Source: Candidatus Thiodiazotropha sp. (ex Epidulcina cf. delphinae)
GTDB lineage: Bacteria > Pseudomonadota > Gammaproteobacteria > Chromatiales > Chromatiaceae
Assembly: GCA_025656455.1 (NCBI GenBank)
Contig: JAHXHS010000028.1
Span: forward strand, 1-64,000
Length of the DNA: 64,000 nt
Reading direction: 5' to 3'
The position numbers and the translations under genes were made by a program. A model generated the notes under the pieces. The model was given only the letters and a program-made list of their open reading frames with translations. It was not told the DNA's origin and searched no databases. Below are positions 46,080 to 55,932 of the stretch, piece by piece (the first letter of the stretch is position 1; each line of letters starts with the position of its first letter).

Positions 46080-47174
46080 TTAATCCCTGGAATGACAAGA
46101 ACTCAACACCTGCTTCTGTTCCAGAAGATGTTCCATTACCGCTGTTGCCGCTACAGAGTGTCCCTTAGCCGAGGGATGACCGTCCCAAGGCAACAAGTAG
46201 GCAGCTCCAGGGTCTCTGTTATTTCGTAAGTAGCCCAATAGATTGATTGTGGGAATGCCCAGTTTTGCAGCTATATCCACTGCCCACTGCACGCTATCCG
46301 AATGCCTTTCACTTCCATTTACGGCATTATGACCAGGGTAGGTTACAAACGTGAAAGCGACATCGCGCACCTTGAGGAAGTCACGAAGATGCCGTAGTTC
46401 GTTTTCATACCGTTTCCTAAAGTCGACGCTATCAAAGCTATGCGCTGACACCACGGCGCCTTCTGTGGCATCTGGCTTACTCTTTCGCGTAGCTTGGGCC
46501 GCTCGTACAGCGCGTAGCTTTCCAGATATTTGCATGGCAAAATTCCAAATAGCCGTGTTGCGCACCAGAGGGTATAGCCATGATATGGGAAACCTGGACT
46601 TGGCAGCCCGATTGCGCGCCAGACCTAACCAAAGTGGCGAGTACAAGTCTTCTATATCGTTCTCATGAAACACCAGGACCACCAGATCTGGCTCTAGTTC
46701 CAACCCCCGTTCAATCAGGCGGGACTCGCCGATAATTGTTCCGCCTAAAAGTCCTGCGTTAATGACTTGTATACCTCCGCACCTAGCTTGGAGAAAGTGC
46801 TCCAGCTGTGCCGGCAAGGTTTCATTCTCTTGCACGAACTCCCCGAATACATAGGAATCCCCCACTAAAAGAATGCGCACGATTCCATTTGCTTTTTTTA
46901 ATGGAAAATCACGTCCTCGATATCCTAGATGGTTAATCCTTACTTTATGCGGTAAACGCCTATTTATTGTTCTGACAACCTCTTGGCCCGGCTCATATAT
47001 ACCAGGCACTTCGTGGAATATTCTCTCGTTGACTGTGTATAAGTCTCCCGTTGGCGTCCCAAGCAAACGAAGAATGCCCTCCGCAGCAAGAACGGAAAAT
47101 ACTAAGCCCAAGGTCAGGGTTATCAGTGAAATAAAAAACCTGCGCAGTTTGCTCAACCGCCACCCCACTGACAA
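46080..47174 (-). CDS. SGNH/GDSL-type hydrolase of the carbamoyltransferase operon
   Basis: About 364 residues. Start is uncertain: I prefer TTG 47174, with GGGAG six bases upstream, over TTG 47207. Transmembrane helix near residues 12-32 (FFISLITLTLGLVFSVLAAE), then an SGNH domain: block I LLVGDSYVFGE, block II NAGLLGG, block III VFHENDIEDLYSP, block V PWDGHPSAKGHS with Asp and His in place. Last of four minus-strand genes: carbamoyltransferase, SxtJ-like, DUF5989, SGNH. Likely handles acyl or carbamoyl groups on an extracellular glycan; the reaction is not proven. Confidence 0.8.
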   Translation of the reverse strand: MSVGWRLSKLRRFFISLITLTLGLVFSVLAAEGILRLLGTPTGDLYTVNERIFHEVPGIYEPGQEVVRTINRRLPHKVRINHLGYRGRDFPLKKANGIVRILLVGDSYVFGEFVQENETLPAQLEHFLQARCGGIQVINAGLLGGTIIGESRLIERGLELEPDLVVLVFHENDIEDLYSPLWLGLARNRAAKSRFPISWLYPLVRNTAIWNFAMQISGKLRAVRAAQATRKSKPDATEGAVVSAHSFDSVDFRKRYENELRHLRDFLKVRDVAFTFVTYPGHNAVNGSERHSDSVQWAVDIAAKLGIPTINLLGYLRNNRDPGAAYLLPWDGHPSAKGHSVAATAVMEHLLEQKQVLSSCHSRD

Positions 47175-47208
47175 AGGCTTCTCCCGACACCATTCGGTAC
47201 AAGGCAAC

Positions 47209-47361
47209 TCAGAAAAGCGTGTAAATGAATGGTGCTACCGCCGAACCTTGGGCAAACACGATCAACGCACCCAGCAACAGGCTGACTATGATGATCGGCG
47301 CAAGCCAGAATTTCTTGCGTTCGCGCATGAACAGCCATAAATCTTTAAGTAGCTCAGTCAT
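47209..47361 (-). CDS. DUF5989-family 50-residue membrane protein
   Basis: ATG 47361 overlaps the stop of the upstream SxtJ-like gene (ATGA). Translation MTELLKDLWLFMRERKKFW followed by LAPIIIVSLLLGALIVFAQG and ending APFIYTLF. The pattern DLW-x-FM-x-x-RKKFW...QGSAVAPFIYTLF is that of DUF5989 proteins, which are encoded between SxtJ-like and SGNH genes after carbamoyltransferases. One transmembrane helix; role unknown, probably a subunit of the same membrane complex. It is shorter than usual gene-finder limits and easily missed. Confidence 0.88.
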   Translation of the reverse strand: MTELLKDLWLFMRERKKFWLAPIIIVSLLLGALIVFAQGSAVAPFIYTLF

Positions 47362-47765
47362 CAGAATGGCCTCTCCATCGTCTCTTTAGCAACCTTGTGG
47401 CTAGCTATTCTATATGTCTTGGTCCCATCGTCCAGTTTACGCGCCATGGGATCTCGCTGAAAAAGCCGCATAATCAAGGCCGTGGGCACGAACATGCCAA
47501 AGAACAGGATGCCCAACACCAACGGCGTGGTAATCCGGCTGAGCAGCAAACCGAATTTCATCCACAGGCGGTAGACCGGCCGGAGGGTGAGTGGCGCCGC
47601 GAGGCCCCATATCGACAATACGCCTCCCACCACCCAAGGCCATAGCGGAGTACCGATCTCTAGCAACCAGGGGAAAAACAACCCGAACAATCCCGCGACA
47701 ATCGCGCCTGTTACGAGGCCGAATTCCCGTAGACCCTTTCGGTCAAGCTCTACAATCTCGTGCAT
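47361..47765 (-). CDS. SxtJ-family small membrane protein
   Basis: 134 residues from ATG 47765 (MHEIVELDRKGLREFGLV). Three hydrophobic helices (about 15-38, 45-65, 78-102) and a C-terminal cytoplasmic tail with DPMARKLDDGTKTYRI. The family is named after a gene beside the saxitoxin carbamoyltransferase and is always found next to NodU/SxtI-type carbamoyltransferases. Overlaps DUF5989 by 1 bp and follows the carbamoyltransferase stop by 11 bp. Function unproven. Confidence 0.85.
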   Translation of the reverse strand: MHEIVELDRKGLREFGLVTGAIVAGLFGLFFPWLLEIGTPLWPWVVGGVLSIWGLAAPLTLRPVYRLWMKFGLLLSRITTPLVLGILFFGMFVPTALIMRLFQRDPMARKLDDGTKTYRIASHKVAKETMERPF

Positions 47766-47776
47766 GATACATCTCG

Positions 47777-49615
47777 TCAATCGAGTTCAAATTCATCTTT
47801 CCAGCTTTCGTCCTTCTCCTGGGCAGGCTGGTCAGGCTTGGCCAACACATAGTTTTCAAGCACCAGGTAGTCCATTTCCGTACGCATGAAACATCGGTAG
47901 GCATCCTCCGGCGTACAGACTATCGGCTCGCCACGCACATTGAAGGAAGTATTGACAAGGACCGGACAGCCGGTGCGCGCTTCAAAATGCTTGAGAAGAT
48001 CGTAGTAGCGTGGATTCGTTTCGTCGCTAACGGTCTGGACGCGCGCAGAGTAATCGACATGGGTAATCGCGGGAATCTGCGAACGCGGCACATTCAGTTT
48101 CTCGATCCCGAACAGTTGCTGTTGCTCATCCGTCATCGGAATGCGGATCTGCTCACTGACCGGAGCCACTAAAAGCATATAGGGGCTTGGTTTATCCAGC
48201 TCGAAATAATCGGAGACCCGCTCGGCGAGCACGGATGGCGCAAACGGACGGAACGATTCCCGGTACTTTATCTTGAGATTCATGACGGATTGCATCGCCT
48301 GGCTGCGAGGATCGCCGATAATGGATCGCCCGCCAAGCGCTCGCGGGCCGAATTCCATGCGTCCCTGGAACCAGCCGACCACTTGCTCCCGCTGAAGAAT
48401 ATCCGCCAGGTGAGGCATCAATTGAGCATCGTCGTAGCGCTCATATCGGGCTCCCACAGAGTCCAGGTAGCCCTGAATCGCCTCGTCCGAATAGCGCGGT
48501 CCCAGATAGGAGCCCCGCATGCTGTCTTTGCCATTGGTCTGCCGGGGATTCTCCAGATACTCGTGCCAAACGGCAAGCGCTGCGCCAACCGCTCCTCCTG
48601 CATCGCCGGCGGCGGGCTGTATCCAGATATCCTTGTAGGGTCCTTCCCGCAGCAACTTCCCATTGGCGACACAGTTGAGCGCCACCCCTCCCGCCAGACA
48701 CAGGTAATCGACGCCAAGCTCCTGATGCACGGTCTTCCCGAGTCGCAGCACCACCTCTTCCGTGACTGCCTGGATGGAACTGGCGATATCCATCTCCCGC
48801 TGGGTAACCGGCGATTCCGGCTTGCGCGCCGGCCCGCCGAACAGATCGGCGAACCGGCGGTTGGTCATGGTCAGGCCGCTGGCGTAGTTGAAATAGCGCA
48901 TGTCCATGCGGAAGGTGCCGTCCTCCTTGAGTGACAAGAGCTTGTCCAGGATAAGATCGACATATTTCGGCTCACCGTAAGGGGCCAACCCCATCAGCTT
49001 GTATTCCCCGGAGTTGACCCTGAAACCGGTGAAATAGGTAAAGGCCGAATAGAGCAGTCCCAGTGAGTGGGGAAAATCGATCTCCCACTGCGGTGTCAGA
49101 CGGTTCCCCTCACCCAGCCATACCGAAGTCGTCGCCCATTCACCCACTCCGTCCATGCAGATCACGGCGGCCTTTTCGTAAGGACTGGGAAAAAAGGCGG
49201 ATGCGGCATGGGACTGGTGGTGGCCGGTAAACAATAACTGGGGAAGCTCCTTGACATCGCACTGGCCTATCGCCGCCAGCTCCTTCTTCAACAGGTCTTT
49301 AAGAAACAGTTTCTCCTTCAGCCATACCGGCATGGCGGCCAAAAAAGAGCGGAAGCCATCCGGCGCATAGGAGAGATAGGTCTCCAGCAGTCTTTCGAAC
49401 TTCAGCAACGGCTTATCATAGAAAACGATGTAATCCAGCTCCTGAAGCTGAATACCGGCTTCGCCGATACAATAGTCAACAGCAAGCTTCGGAAAACGCG
49501 CATCATGCTTTTTACGGGAAAAACGCTCTTCCTGAGAGGCGGCTATCAGCTCGCCGTCATCCAGAAGTGCAACTGCGCTATCGTGGTAATAAGCGGATAT
49601 TCCTAGGATTTTCAT
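47777..49615 (-). CDS. NodU/CmcH-type carbamoyltransferase
   Basis: 612 residues. N-terminal ASKHA-fold part: MKILGISAYYHDSAVALLDD, EERFSRKKHD, the metal-binding histidines in FTGHHQSHAASAFFPSPY, and AVICMDGVGEWATTS. C-terminal YrdC-like part: GWFQGRMEFGPRALGGRSII and NTSFNVRGEPIVCTPEDAYR. It transfers the carbamoyl group of carbamoyl phosphate to a hydroxyl via carbamoyl-AMP. Acceptors in this group include sugars (Nod factor), antibiotics and saxitoxin; here a surface glycan is the natural guess from SxtJ, DUF5989 and SGNH partners. First gene of that operon; carAB lies 96 bp upstream in the same direction. Confidence 0.93.
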   Translation of the reverse strand: MKILGISAYYHDSAVALLDDGELIAASQEERFSRKKHDARFPKLAVDYCIGEAGIQLQELDYIVFYDKPLLKFERLLETYLSYAPDGFRSFLAAMPVWLKEKLFLKDLLKKELAAIGQCDVKELPQLLFTGHHQSHAASAFFPSPYEKAAVICMDGVGEWATTSVWLGEGNRLTPQWEIDFPHSLGLLYSAFTYFTGFRVNSGEYKLMGLAPYGEPKYVDLILDKLLSLKEDGTFRMDMRYFNYASGLTMTNRRFADLFGGPARKPESPVTQREMDIASSIQAVTEEVVLRLGKTVHQELGVDYLCLAGGVALNCVANGKLLREGPYKDIWIQPAAGDAGGAVGAALAVWHEYLENPRQTNGKDSMRGSYLGPRYSDEAIQGYLDSVGARYERYDDAQLMPHLADILQREQVVGWFQGRMEFGPRALGGRSIIGDPRSQAMQSVMNLKIKYRESFRPFAPSVLAERVSDYFELDKPSPYMLLVAPVSEQIRIPMTDEQQQLFGIEKLNVPRSQIPAITHVDYSARVQTVSDETNPRYYDLLKHFEARTGCPVLVNTSFNVRGEPIVCTPEDAYRCFMRTEMDYLVLENYVLAKPDQPAQEKDESWKDEFELD

Positions 49616-49711
49616 CGTAAACTCAATATTGTATGGTTCCGCAGCATCGCGGGTTCAAAGCAATGCTATTGATCGACTCGCCCGACCTCCATGCTTCGGT
49701 GAGGCATAGGC

Positions 49712-52700
49712 TCAATACTCCGCCCAACTCTTTATTTCCAATGCCTGGTTCTGTTTTCTGCAAACTACATTGGTAATACGCTGGGCTAGCTGAATATTGG
49801 TAACTAATGGAATTCCATGATCCACTGCCGCTCGTCGAATAGCATAGTCATTTTCCAGCTCCTCGTCACTAGCATCCTTGGGAATATTGATCACCAGGTC
49901 CACGCCTCCGCCTCGAATAAGCTCCAGGGCATTGGGTGATTTTTCCTCCAGCGGCCGATGGACCAGATTGACAGGCAGGCCATTCTCTTGCATGAACAGC
50001 GCCGTGCCTTCGGTAGCATGAAAAGAGACGCCGGCCTTGTGGAGCAATCTTGCGCTCTTCATGAAAATCGCTTTGTTCGCCACAGGACCGGTACTCAGCA
50101 ACACCTGCTTGACAGGAAACCGATAGCCCACTGAGATCAGCGATTTCATGAAGGCGTCCTCGAAATCTTCTCCGATACAACCGACTTCACCGGTCGACGC
50201 CATCTCCACCCCAAGAATGGGATCGGCCTTGTCCAGACGGGTAAAGGAAAATTGCGGCGCTTTAACGCCGACATAATCGAGCTCGAAAACGGACATATCC
50301 ACTTTTTGCACGGGACGGTCCATGATGATGCGCGCGGCGACGTCGATGAAATTCACCTTGAAGATCTTCGAAGCGAACGGGAACGACCGGGATGCCCTGA
50401 GATTGCATTCGATCACCATGATATCGTTATCACGCGCCATGAACTGGATGTTGAACGGCCCGTTGATACGCAACGCCCGCGCCACCTTTGCCGCGATCTG
50501 TTTCGCCCGCCTGGTGGTCTCGAGATAGGTGCGTTGCGGCGGGAGGACCAGGGTGGCGTCCCCCGAATGGACACCCGCGTTCTCCACATGCTCTGAAATC
50601 GCGTAGACAATGAGTTCTCCGTCGCGCGCCACCGCATCGATCTCGATCTCTTTGGCGCCGATGATGAATTTGGTCACCACGGTAGGAAAGTCGGATGAGA
50701 CCTCGGCGGCGCGTTCGATCACCTCCCGGAGTCTCTCCTCATTCTCGGCCACTGCCATGGCGGCGCCGGAGAGGACGTAGGATGGTCGCACCAGCACCGG
50801 GTAGCCCACATCGGCGGCAAAGGCTGTCGCGGCATCAGCGCTCGTCACCTCGGTCCAGCTCGGCTGGTCGACTTCCAAGCTGTCACACAGGGCGGAAAAC
50901 TTGTGCCGATCCTCCGCCCTGTCGATATCCGAGGGATGGGTGCCCAGAATACGAATGTCTGCCCGGTCCAGGAGGGGGGCAAGGCTGTTCGGCGTTTGGC
51001 CGCCGACGCTGACGATGACGCCGTGCGCCTGTTCCAGTTCGTAGATCTCCCGCACGGTCTCGAAGGTGATCTCGTCAAAATAGAGCCGGTCGCACTCGTC
51101 ATAATCCGTGCTCACTGTCTCCGGGTTACAGTTGAGCATCAAGGTCTTGTATCCGAGCTCCCGCAAGGTGCGCACCGTGTTGACGCAACACCAGTCAAAC
51201 TCCACGGAACTGCCGATGCGGTAGGCCCCGGACCCCAACACCAGCACTGGCGAATCGTCTGTGTAGGCAATATCGTGCTCTGTGCCGTTATAGGTCAGAT
51301 AGAGGTAGTTGGTTTTTGCCGGGTATTCCGCGGCGAGGGTATCGATCTGTTTCACCACCGGGCGCAGGCCGCATGCCATCCGGCGCTTGCGGATAGTCTT
51401 TTCCGCCTCCCCGCGGAACTGCCCGATCTGATTGTCGGAAAACCCGGAGCACTTCGCCTCCCTAAGCAGTTCAGCGGAGAGAACATCGCCCCGGCTCTGC
51501 TTCAGTCGTTTCGCCAACCGGGTCAAGCCGCGAATCCGTTGCAAGAACCAGGGATCTATATTGGAAAGGGCATGCACCTCTTCCACCGCCATACCTTCGT
51601 CAAAGGCGCAGGCCAAGGCAAAAGCGCGCCGGTCGGTGGGCGCGCTCAACTCCGTGCGCAGGTCATCGAAAACGATGCCGTCACCAGGAATAGCGCCCTC
51701 GGCGCCGATATCGAGCATGCGCAACGCCTTCTGAAAGGCCTCCTCGAAGGTGCGGCCGATGGCCATCACCTCGCCTACCGACTTCATCCCCGAGCCAATT
51801 CGGGTAGAGACCATGCGAAATTTTTTCAGATCCCAACGGGGGATTTTCACCACAATGTAATCGAGGGCCGGTTCAAAACAGGCGCGTGTTACGCCGGTCA
51901 CCTTGTTCGGTATCTCGACCAGGGAACGCCCGAGCGCCAGCTTTGCCGCGACAAAGGCCAGCGGGTAGCCGGTGGCCTTGGACGCAAGCGCTGAACTGCG
52001 CGAGAGACGAGCATTCACTTCGATGATCCGATAGTCGTCGGATTGCGTATCCAGGGCATACTGGATGTTGCACTCACCTATCACGCCGAGGTGCCGGATC
52101 ACCCGGATCGCCACATCGCGCAGCTTGTGATATTCGTGATTCGTCAGGGTCTGGCTTGGCGCGACAACGATCGATTCTCCGGTGTGAATACCCATCGGAT
52201 CGAGGTTTTCCATGTTACATACGGTGACACAGTTGTCATAGCGATCACGAACGACTTCGTATTCAACCTCTTTCCAACCGTCAAGCCACTCTTCGATCAG
52301 GATCTGGCTCGTATGAGAGAAGGCCGCGGTGGCTCTTTGCCGGAGCTGCTGCGGATCCACGCATTGCCCCGATCCCAAGCCTCCCAGGGCGTAAGCGATG
52401 CGCAGCATGACGGGATAGCCGATTGTTTCGGCTGCCTGCAGGGCCTCATCCACGCTGTTCACGGCGCGGCTTCTCGGGTATTTTGCGCCGATCTCTTTTA
52501 GTCGGGCATTGAACAATCCGCGGTCTTCCGTTTCCGTGATCGTCTGAACCGACGTACCCAGGACCTGGACGGCATATTTGTCGAAGACCCCCGCCTTCTC
52601 CAAGGCCACACCGCAATTGAGCGCGGTCTGACCGCCGAATCCCAGCAGGATACCGTCCGGACGCTCCTTGATAATGACCTGCTCCACATAGTGCGGCGTG

Positions 52701-52924
52701 ACGGGGAGAAAATAGATGTGATCAGCCAAGTGCTCCGAGGTCTGAATGGTGGCGATATTGGGATTCACCAGGATCGTCTGTATCCCCTCTTCCTGCAATG
52801 CCTTGATGGCCTGGGAGCCCGAGTAGTCAAATTCGCCGGCTTCACCGATCTTAAGGGCGGAACTGCCGAGTATGAGCACTTTTTCAGGCAGCGACGGCTG
52901 ATCGCTCCACGGCTGTGGATTCAT
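49712..52924 (-). CDS. carB: Carbamoyl-phosphate synthase large chain, CAD/CPSase-I-like
   Basis: 1070 residues from ATG 52924, coupled to carA (ATGA). Two ATP-grasp halves, each with its own domain, and a C-terminal MGS-like domain. Sequence strings match the eukaryotic CAD / CPSase-I type rather than E. coli: GEFDYSGSQAIKALQEE, VNPNIATIQTSEHLAD, ALGGLGSGQ (E. coli GGSGGG), CNMENLDPMGIHTGESIVVA, and ECNIQYAL. Catalytic residues appear intact. It makes carbamoyl phosphate from bicarbonate, ATP and ammonia delivered by CarA. It is followed by a carbamoyltransferase, which uses that product. Probably an acquired paralogue in addition to a standard carAB elsewhere. Confidence 0.92.
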   Translation of the reverse strand: MNPQPWSDQPSLPEKVLILGSSALKIGEAGEFDYSGSQAIKALQEEGIQTILVNPNIATIQTSEHLADHIYFLPVTPHYVEQVIIKERPDGILLGFGGQTALNCGVALEKAGVFDKYAVQVLGTSVQTITETEDRGLFNARLKEIGAKYPRSRAVNSVDEALQAAETIGYPVMLRIAYALGGLGSGQCVDPQQLRQRATAAFSHTSQILIEEWLDGWKEVEYEVVRDRYDNCVTVCNMENLDPMGIHTGESIVVAPSQTLTNHEYHKLRDVAIRVIRHLGVIGECNIQYALDTQSDDYRIIEVNARLSRSSALASKATGYPLAFVAAKLALGRSLVEIPNKVTGVTRACFEPALDYIVVKIPRWDLKKFRMVSTRIGSGMKSVGEVMAIGRTFEEAFQKALRMLDIGAEGAIPGDGIVFDDLRTELSAPTDRRAFALACAFDEGMAVEEVHALSNIDPWFLQRIRGLTRLAKRLKQSRGDVLSAELLREAKCSGFSDNQIGQFRGEAEKTIRKRRMACGLRPVVKQIDTLAAEYPAKTNYLYLTYNGTEHDIAYTDDSPVLVLGSGAYRIGSSVEFDWCCVNTVRTLRELGYKTLMLNCNPETVSTDYDECDRLYFDEITFETVREIYELEQAHGVIVSVGGQTPNSLAPLLDRADIRILGTHPSDIDRAEDRHKFSALCDSLEVDQPSWTEVTSADAATAFAADVGYPVLVRPSYVLSGAAMAVAENEERLREVIERAAEVSSDFPTVVTKFIIGAKEIEIDAVARDGELIVYAISEHVENAGVHSGDATLVLPPQRTYLETTRRAKQIAAKVARALRINGPFNIQFMARDNDIMVIECNLRASRSFPFASKIFKVNFIDVAARIIMDRPVQKVDMSVFELDYVGVKAPQFSFTRLDKADPILGVEMASTGEVGCIGEDFEDAFMKSLISVGYRFPVKQVLLSTGPVANKAIFMKSARLLHKAGVSFHATEGTALFMQENGLPVNLVHRPLEEKSPNALELIRGGGVDLVINIPKDASDEELENDYAIRRAAVDHGIPLVTNIQLAQRITNVVCRKQNQALEIKSWAEY

Positions 52925-53997
52925 CGGATCATCTCCAGGAAGCGCTTGAACAACCCGACGGTATCCACCGGGCCGGGCGTCGCTTCCGGATGAAACTGGA
53001 CGCTGCGCATCGGTTTCCACTCATGCCGGATCCCTTCATTGGATCCGTCATTGGCATTGGTGAACCACTCCCGCCAACCTTCGGGAAGGGTCGTCCCGTT
53101 TACCGCATAACCGTGGTTCTGCGAGGTAATGAAACAGCGAGGCGTGCCGACCTCCAGACAGGGCTGATTCTGGGCGCGATGGCCGAACTTGAGCTTATAG
53201 GTGTCGGCCCCGGCAGCCAATGCCAGCAACTGGTTTCCCAGGCATATACCGAAGATGGGGATATTCCCATCGTCGACGGCGCGTTTCACGTTGCGCACGG
53301 TGATGTCGGCCATTTTGGGATCTCCCGGGCCATTGCTGAGAAAGAGACCGTCGAACTCCTCGATAAAGAAATCGTAGTCCCAGGGCACGCGCAACACCCG
53401 GGCGCCCGTCTGCACCAGGCTGCGAACGATATTCGCCTTGGTCCCGGTATCGACCAGGACGACACGCGGGCCGCTGTTTTCCTTTCCATACCATTTGGGC
53501 TCGCGGATGCTCACCCCGGCGGCCAGGTTGGTCAGGTTGGGGTTGATAAATCCGATATCCTCGCCGTCGGGAACCAGTTTTCCCAGCATCACCCCCTTCT
53601 CACGAATACGCTTGGCCAATGCGCGCGTATCCACCCCCTGAATGCCGGGTATGCCAGAATCCCTCATCCATTCATGCAGCGAACGTTGGGCCGTCCAGTG
53701 GGAAGTATCAGACGCCAGGGTCGAAACGACAAATCCGCTGACCTGGATCCTTTCCGACTCAAAGCCCACAGGCAGATCGTTCTCGTCCCGGGTATTTCCC
53801 GGTACGCCATAGTTTCCCACCAGCGGATAGGTGGCAACGACGATCTGACCGGCGAATGAGGGGTCGGTGAGATATTCAGGATAACCAACCATGCCGGTAT
53901 TGAAAACGACCTCACCGGCTACGGCCTGCCCGGCGCCGAAAAGAGCGCCGGGGAACGCCGAACCGTCTTCGAGAACAAGATGGCCTTGGGTTGTCAT
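52921..53997 (-). CDS. carA: Carbamoyl-phosphate synthase small chain (glutaminase), CAD-like
   Basis: 358 residues from ATG 53997 (MTTQGHLVLEDGSAFPG); GGGGA lies 11 bases upstream. Shorter than the 382 of E. coli. N-terminal CPSase_sm domain (GEVVFNTGMVGYPEYLTDPS, GVDTRALAKRIREKG) and class I glutaminase with nucleophile in FGICLGNQLLALAAG and the His-Glu of QFHPEATPGP. It feeds ammonia to CarB. The first gene of the carA-carB pair; the frame continues upstream to 54081 but without support. Confidence 0.92.
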   Translation of the reverse strand: MTTQGHLVLEDGSAFPGALFGAGQAVAGEVVFNTGMVGYPEYLTDPSFAGQIVVATYPLVGNYGVPGNTRDENDLPVGFESERIQVSGFVVSTLASDTSHWTAQRSLHEWMRDSGIPGIQGVDTRALAKRIREKGVMLGKLVPDGEDIGFINPNLTNLAAGVSIREPKWYGKENSGPRVVLVDTGTKANIVRSLVQTGARVLRVPWDYDFFIEEFDGLFLSNGPGDPKMADITVRNVKRAVDDGNIPIFGICLGNQLLALAAGADTYKLKFGHRAQNQPCLEVGTPRCFITSQNHGYAVNGTTLPEGWREWFTNANDGSNEGIRHEWKPMRSVQFHPEATPGPVDTVGLFKRFLEMIR

Positions 53998-54198
53998 GTG
54001 CACTGATATCCCCGAAAAGCTAATGTATTGATCCGTGCCCTTCAGGCTTCGCAGCCATGCAAGATCTTTATTGACGCCCATTGGCGTTTAATCATGCATT
54101 CACGAATAGAGTATATGATCTATATCTACCGCTGTGGCCTAAATATGTCGAGTTAATATTACCTTGGCGCCCTACATAGGGCTTGAACCTGGAAAAGA

Positions 54199-55932
54199 TC
54201 AGTCAAACAAAGTATCGAACAGCTGACTCTCTCCGGTCGCCTCCAGCTCATTGAAGAAGGCCTTGGTGTGTTGCTTAAGTTCAGACAGATTCGATCGCCT
54301 GATCAACTCTCTGGTTTCAAGTAATGCGCTGGGCTGCATGCTCAACTCGCGCAAGCCCATGCCGATCAGCAATCGAGTATAGCGCGGCTCGCCCGCCATC
54401 TCGCCACACATGCTGACCGGGATGCCCACCCTGCCCGCGGCATCGATGGTATGCTGAATCAGATGGAGTACGGCGGGATGCAGGGGATCGAACAGGAAAT
54501 TCACCTCTTCATCCATGCGATCCACAGCCAGGGTGTACTGGATCAGATCATTGGTGCCGATAGAGAGAAAGTCGAGATGGCGCGCAAAACTATCGGCGGC
54601 AAGCGCCGCCGCGGGCACTTCGATCATACCGCCGACAGGCATCTCGGGATCGAAGGGCACGCCCTGCCTGGACAGCTCCTCTTTGGTCCTATCGATCATC
54701 TGAATCACCTGCCTCAACTCCTGGATTCCGGATAGCATCGGTATCATCAACCTGACCGGACCTTCGGCAGAGGCGCGCAGAATGGCCCTGAGTTGCGGCG
54801 TGAACAGCTCGGGCTCCTTCAGACAAAGACGTATCGCACGTAACCCCAAGGCAGGATTGATGGCGGGCATGCAACCCGATTCGGAGATGTTCCCGGTGGT
54901 CTTGTCCACCCCCAGATCAAGTGTGCGAATGGTGATGGGTATACCGTTAAGCCCCCTGACCGCGGAGAGATAGGCCTCCAACTGCTCCTCTTCGGTTGGT
55001 GGAGTGGAACGGTTCATATACAGAAACTCGGTGCGGAACAAACCCACGCCATCGGCCCGATTATTCAGCGTTATGCCGATATCCTCAGGCAGTTCGATAT
55101 TCGCTTGCAGATAGATCTGTTCGCCGTCGGTGGTCATCGCCGGCAGATCGACATGGCGACGCAGTTCCTCCTCTCTGGATCGCCTGGCCTCGATGCGTTG
55201 CCGGTAGTGCTCCAGAATCCGCGCCGTGGGATTGGCCAGAACCACCCCCTGGGCGCCATCCACCACCAGGAGCTCTCCCTGACGAAACAGGGAGGTCGCC
55301 TGATGAATCCCGATAACCGCTGGAATTCCCAGGCTGCGGGCTAGAATCGCGGTGTGCGACAGGGGACCGCCGAACTCGGTGACAAAGGCGGTGATTCCCT
55401 GGTTCTTCATCATGATGGTCTCGGCCGGGGTCAGATCCCTGGCCACGACCACCCGCCCGCGCAGGTCGCCCTGCTGTTCCGGCTGACCGCCAGCCAGGAC
55501 GAACTGCACCTGGCTGACGACGTGGTCCACATCATCCTTGCGGGTGCGCAGATAGGGATCATCCATCTCATCGAACACCCGTACCAGTTCGTCCCTGCGT
55601 ATCTGCAAGGCCCACTCGGCGCTGTAGAGGTTCTCCTTGATAAGATTGATGGTGGCTTGGCTGATGGCATAATCTTCCAGCATCAGCAGATGGGTATCGA
55701 TGAATTCACGGATATCCGAGGCCGTGTCGGCGGGAATCTGTTCACGCACTGAGCGCAGATGACTGGCGGTGGCGTGCAGGGCGTTTTCGAAGCGTTCGAT
55801 TTCAACCTGGATCAAATCCTCGGTGATTTCACGATGACTGACCTCAGGGACGCCTTGCTGCAACAGATAGGCGTCGCCGATGGCCACCTCTCGGGAGGTG
55901 TTGATGCCTATCCCCTGACAGGAAAGGGTCAT
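54199..55932 (-). CDS. ptsI: Phosphoenolpyruvate-protein phosphotransferase (PTS enzyme I)
   Basis: 577 residues, normal for EI. No GAF domain, so it is PtsI-like and not PtsP. Phospho-His in EFGGPLSHTAILARSLGIP (about residue 190), PEP-binding region GVGLFRTEFLYMNR, and active Cys in VSMCGEMAGEPRY (about residue 500). It passes phosphate from PEP to HPr. The start overlaps the HPr gene end by 4 bp. No sugar permease (EIIB/EIIC) is nearby, so the cascade appears regulatory. Confidence 0.95.
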   Translation of the reverse strand: MTLSCQGIGINTSREVAIGDAYLLQQGVPEVSHREITEDLIQVEIERFENALHATASHLRSVREQIPADTASDIREFIDTHLLMLEDYAISQATINLIKENLYSAEWALQIRRDELVRVFDEMDDPYLRTRKDDVDHVVSQVQFVLAGGQPEQQGDLRGRVVVARDLTPAETIMMKNQGITAFVTEFGGPLSHTAILARSLGIPAVIGIHQATSLFRQGELLVVDGAQGVVLANPTARILEHYRQRIEARRSREEELRRHVDLPAMTTDGEQIYLQANIELPEDIGITLNNRADGVGLFRTEFLYMNRSTPPTEEEQLEAYLSAVRGLNGIPITIRTLDLGVDKTTGNISESGCMPAINPALGLRAIRLCLKEPELFTPQLRAILRASAEGPVRLMIPMLSGIQELRQVIQMIDRTKEELSRQGVPFDPEMPVGGMIEVPAAALAADSFARHLDFLSIGTNDLIQYTLAVDRMDEEVNFLFDPLHPAVLHLIQHTIDAAGRVGIPVSMCGEMAGEPRYTRLLIGMGLRELSMQPSALLETRELIRRSNLSELKQHTKAFFNELEATGESQLFDTLFD

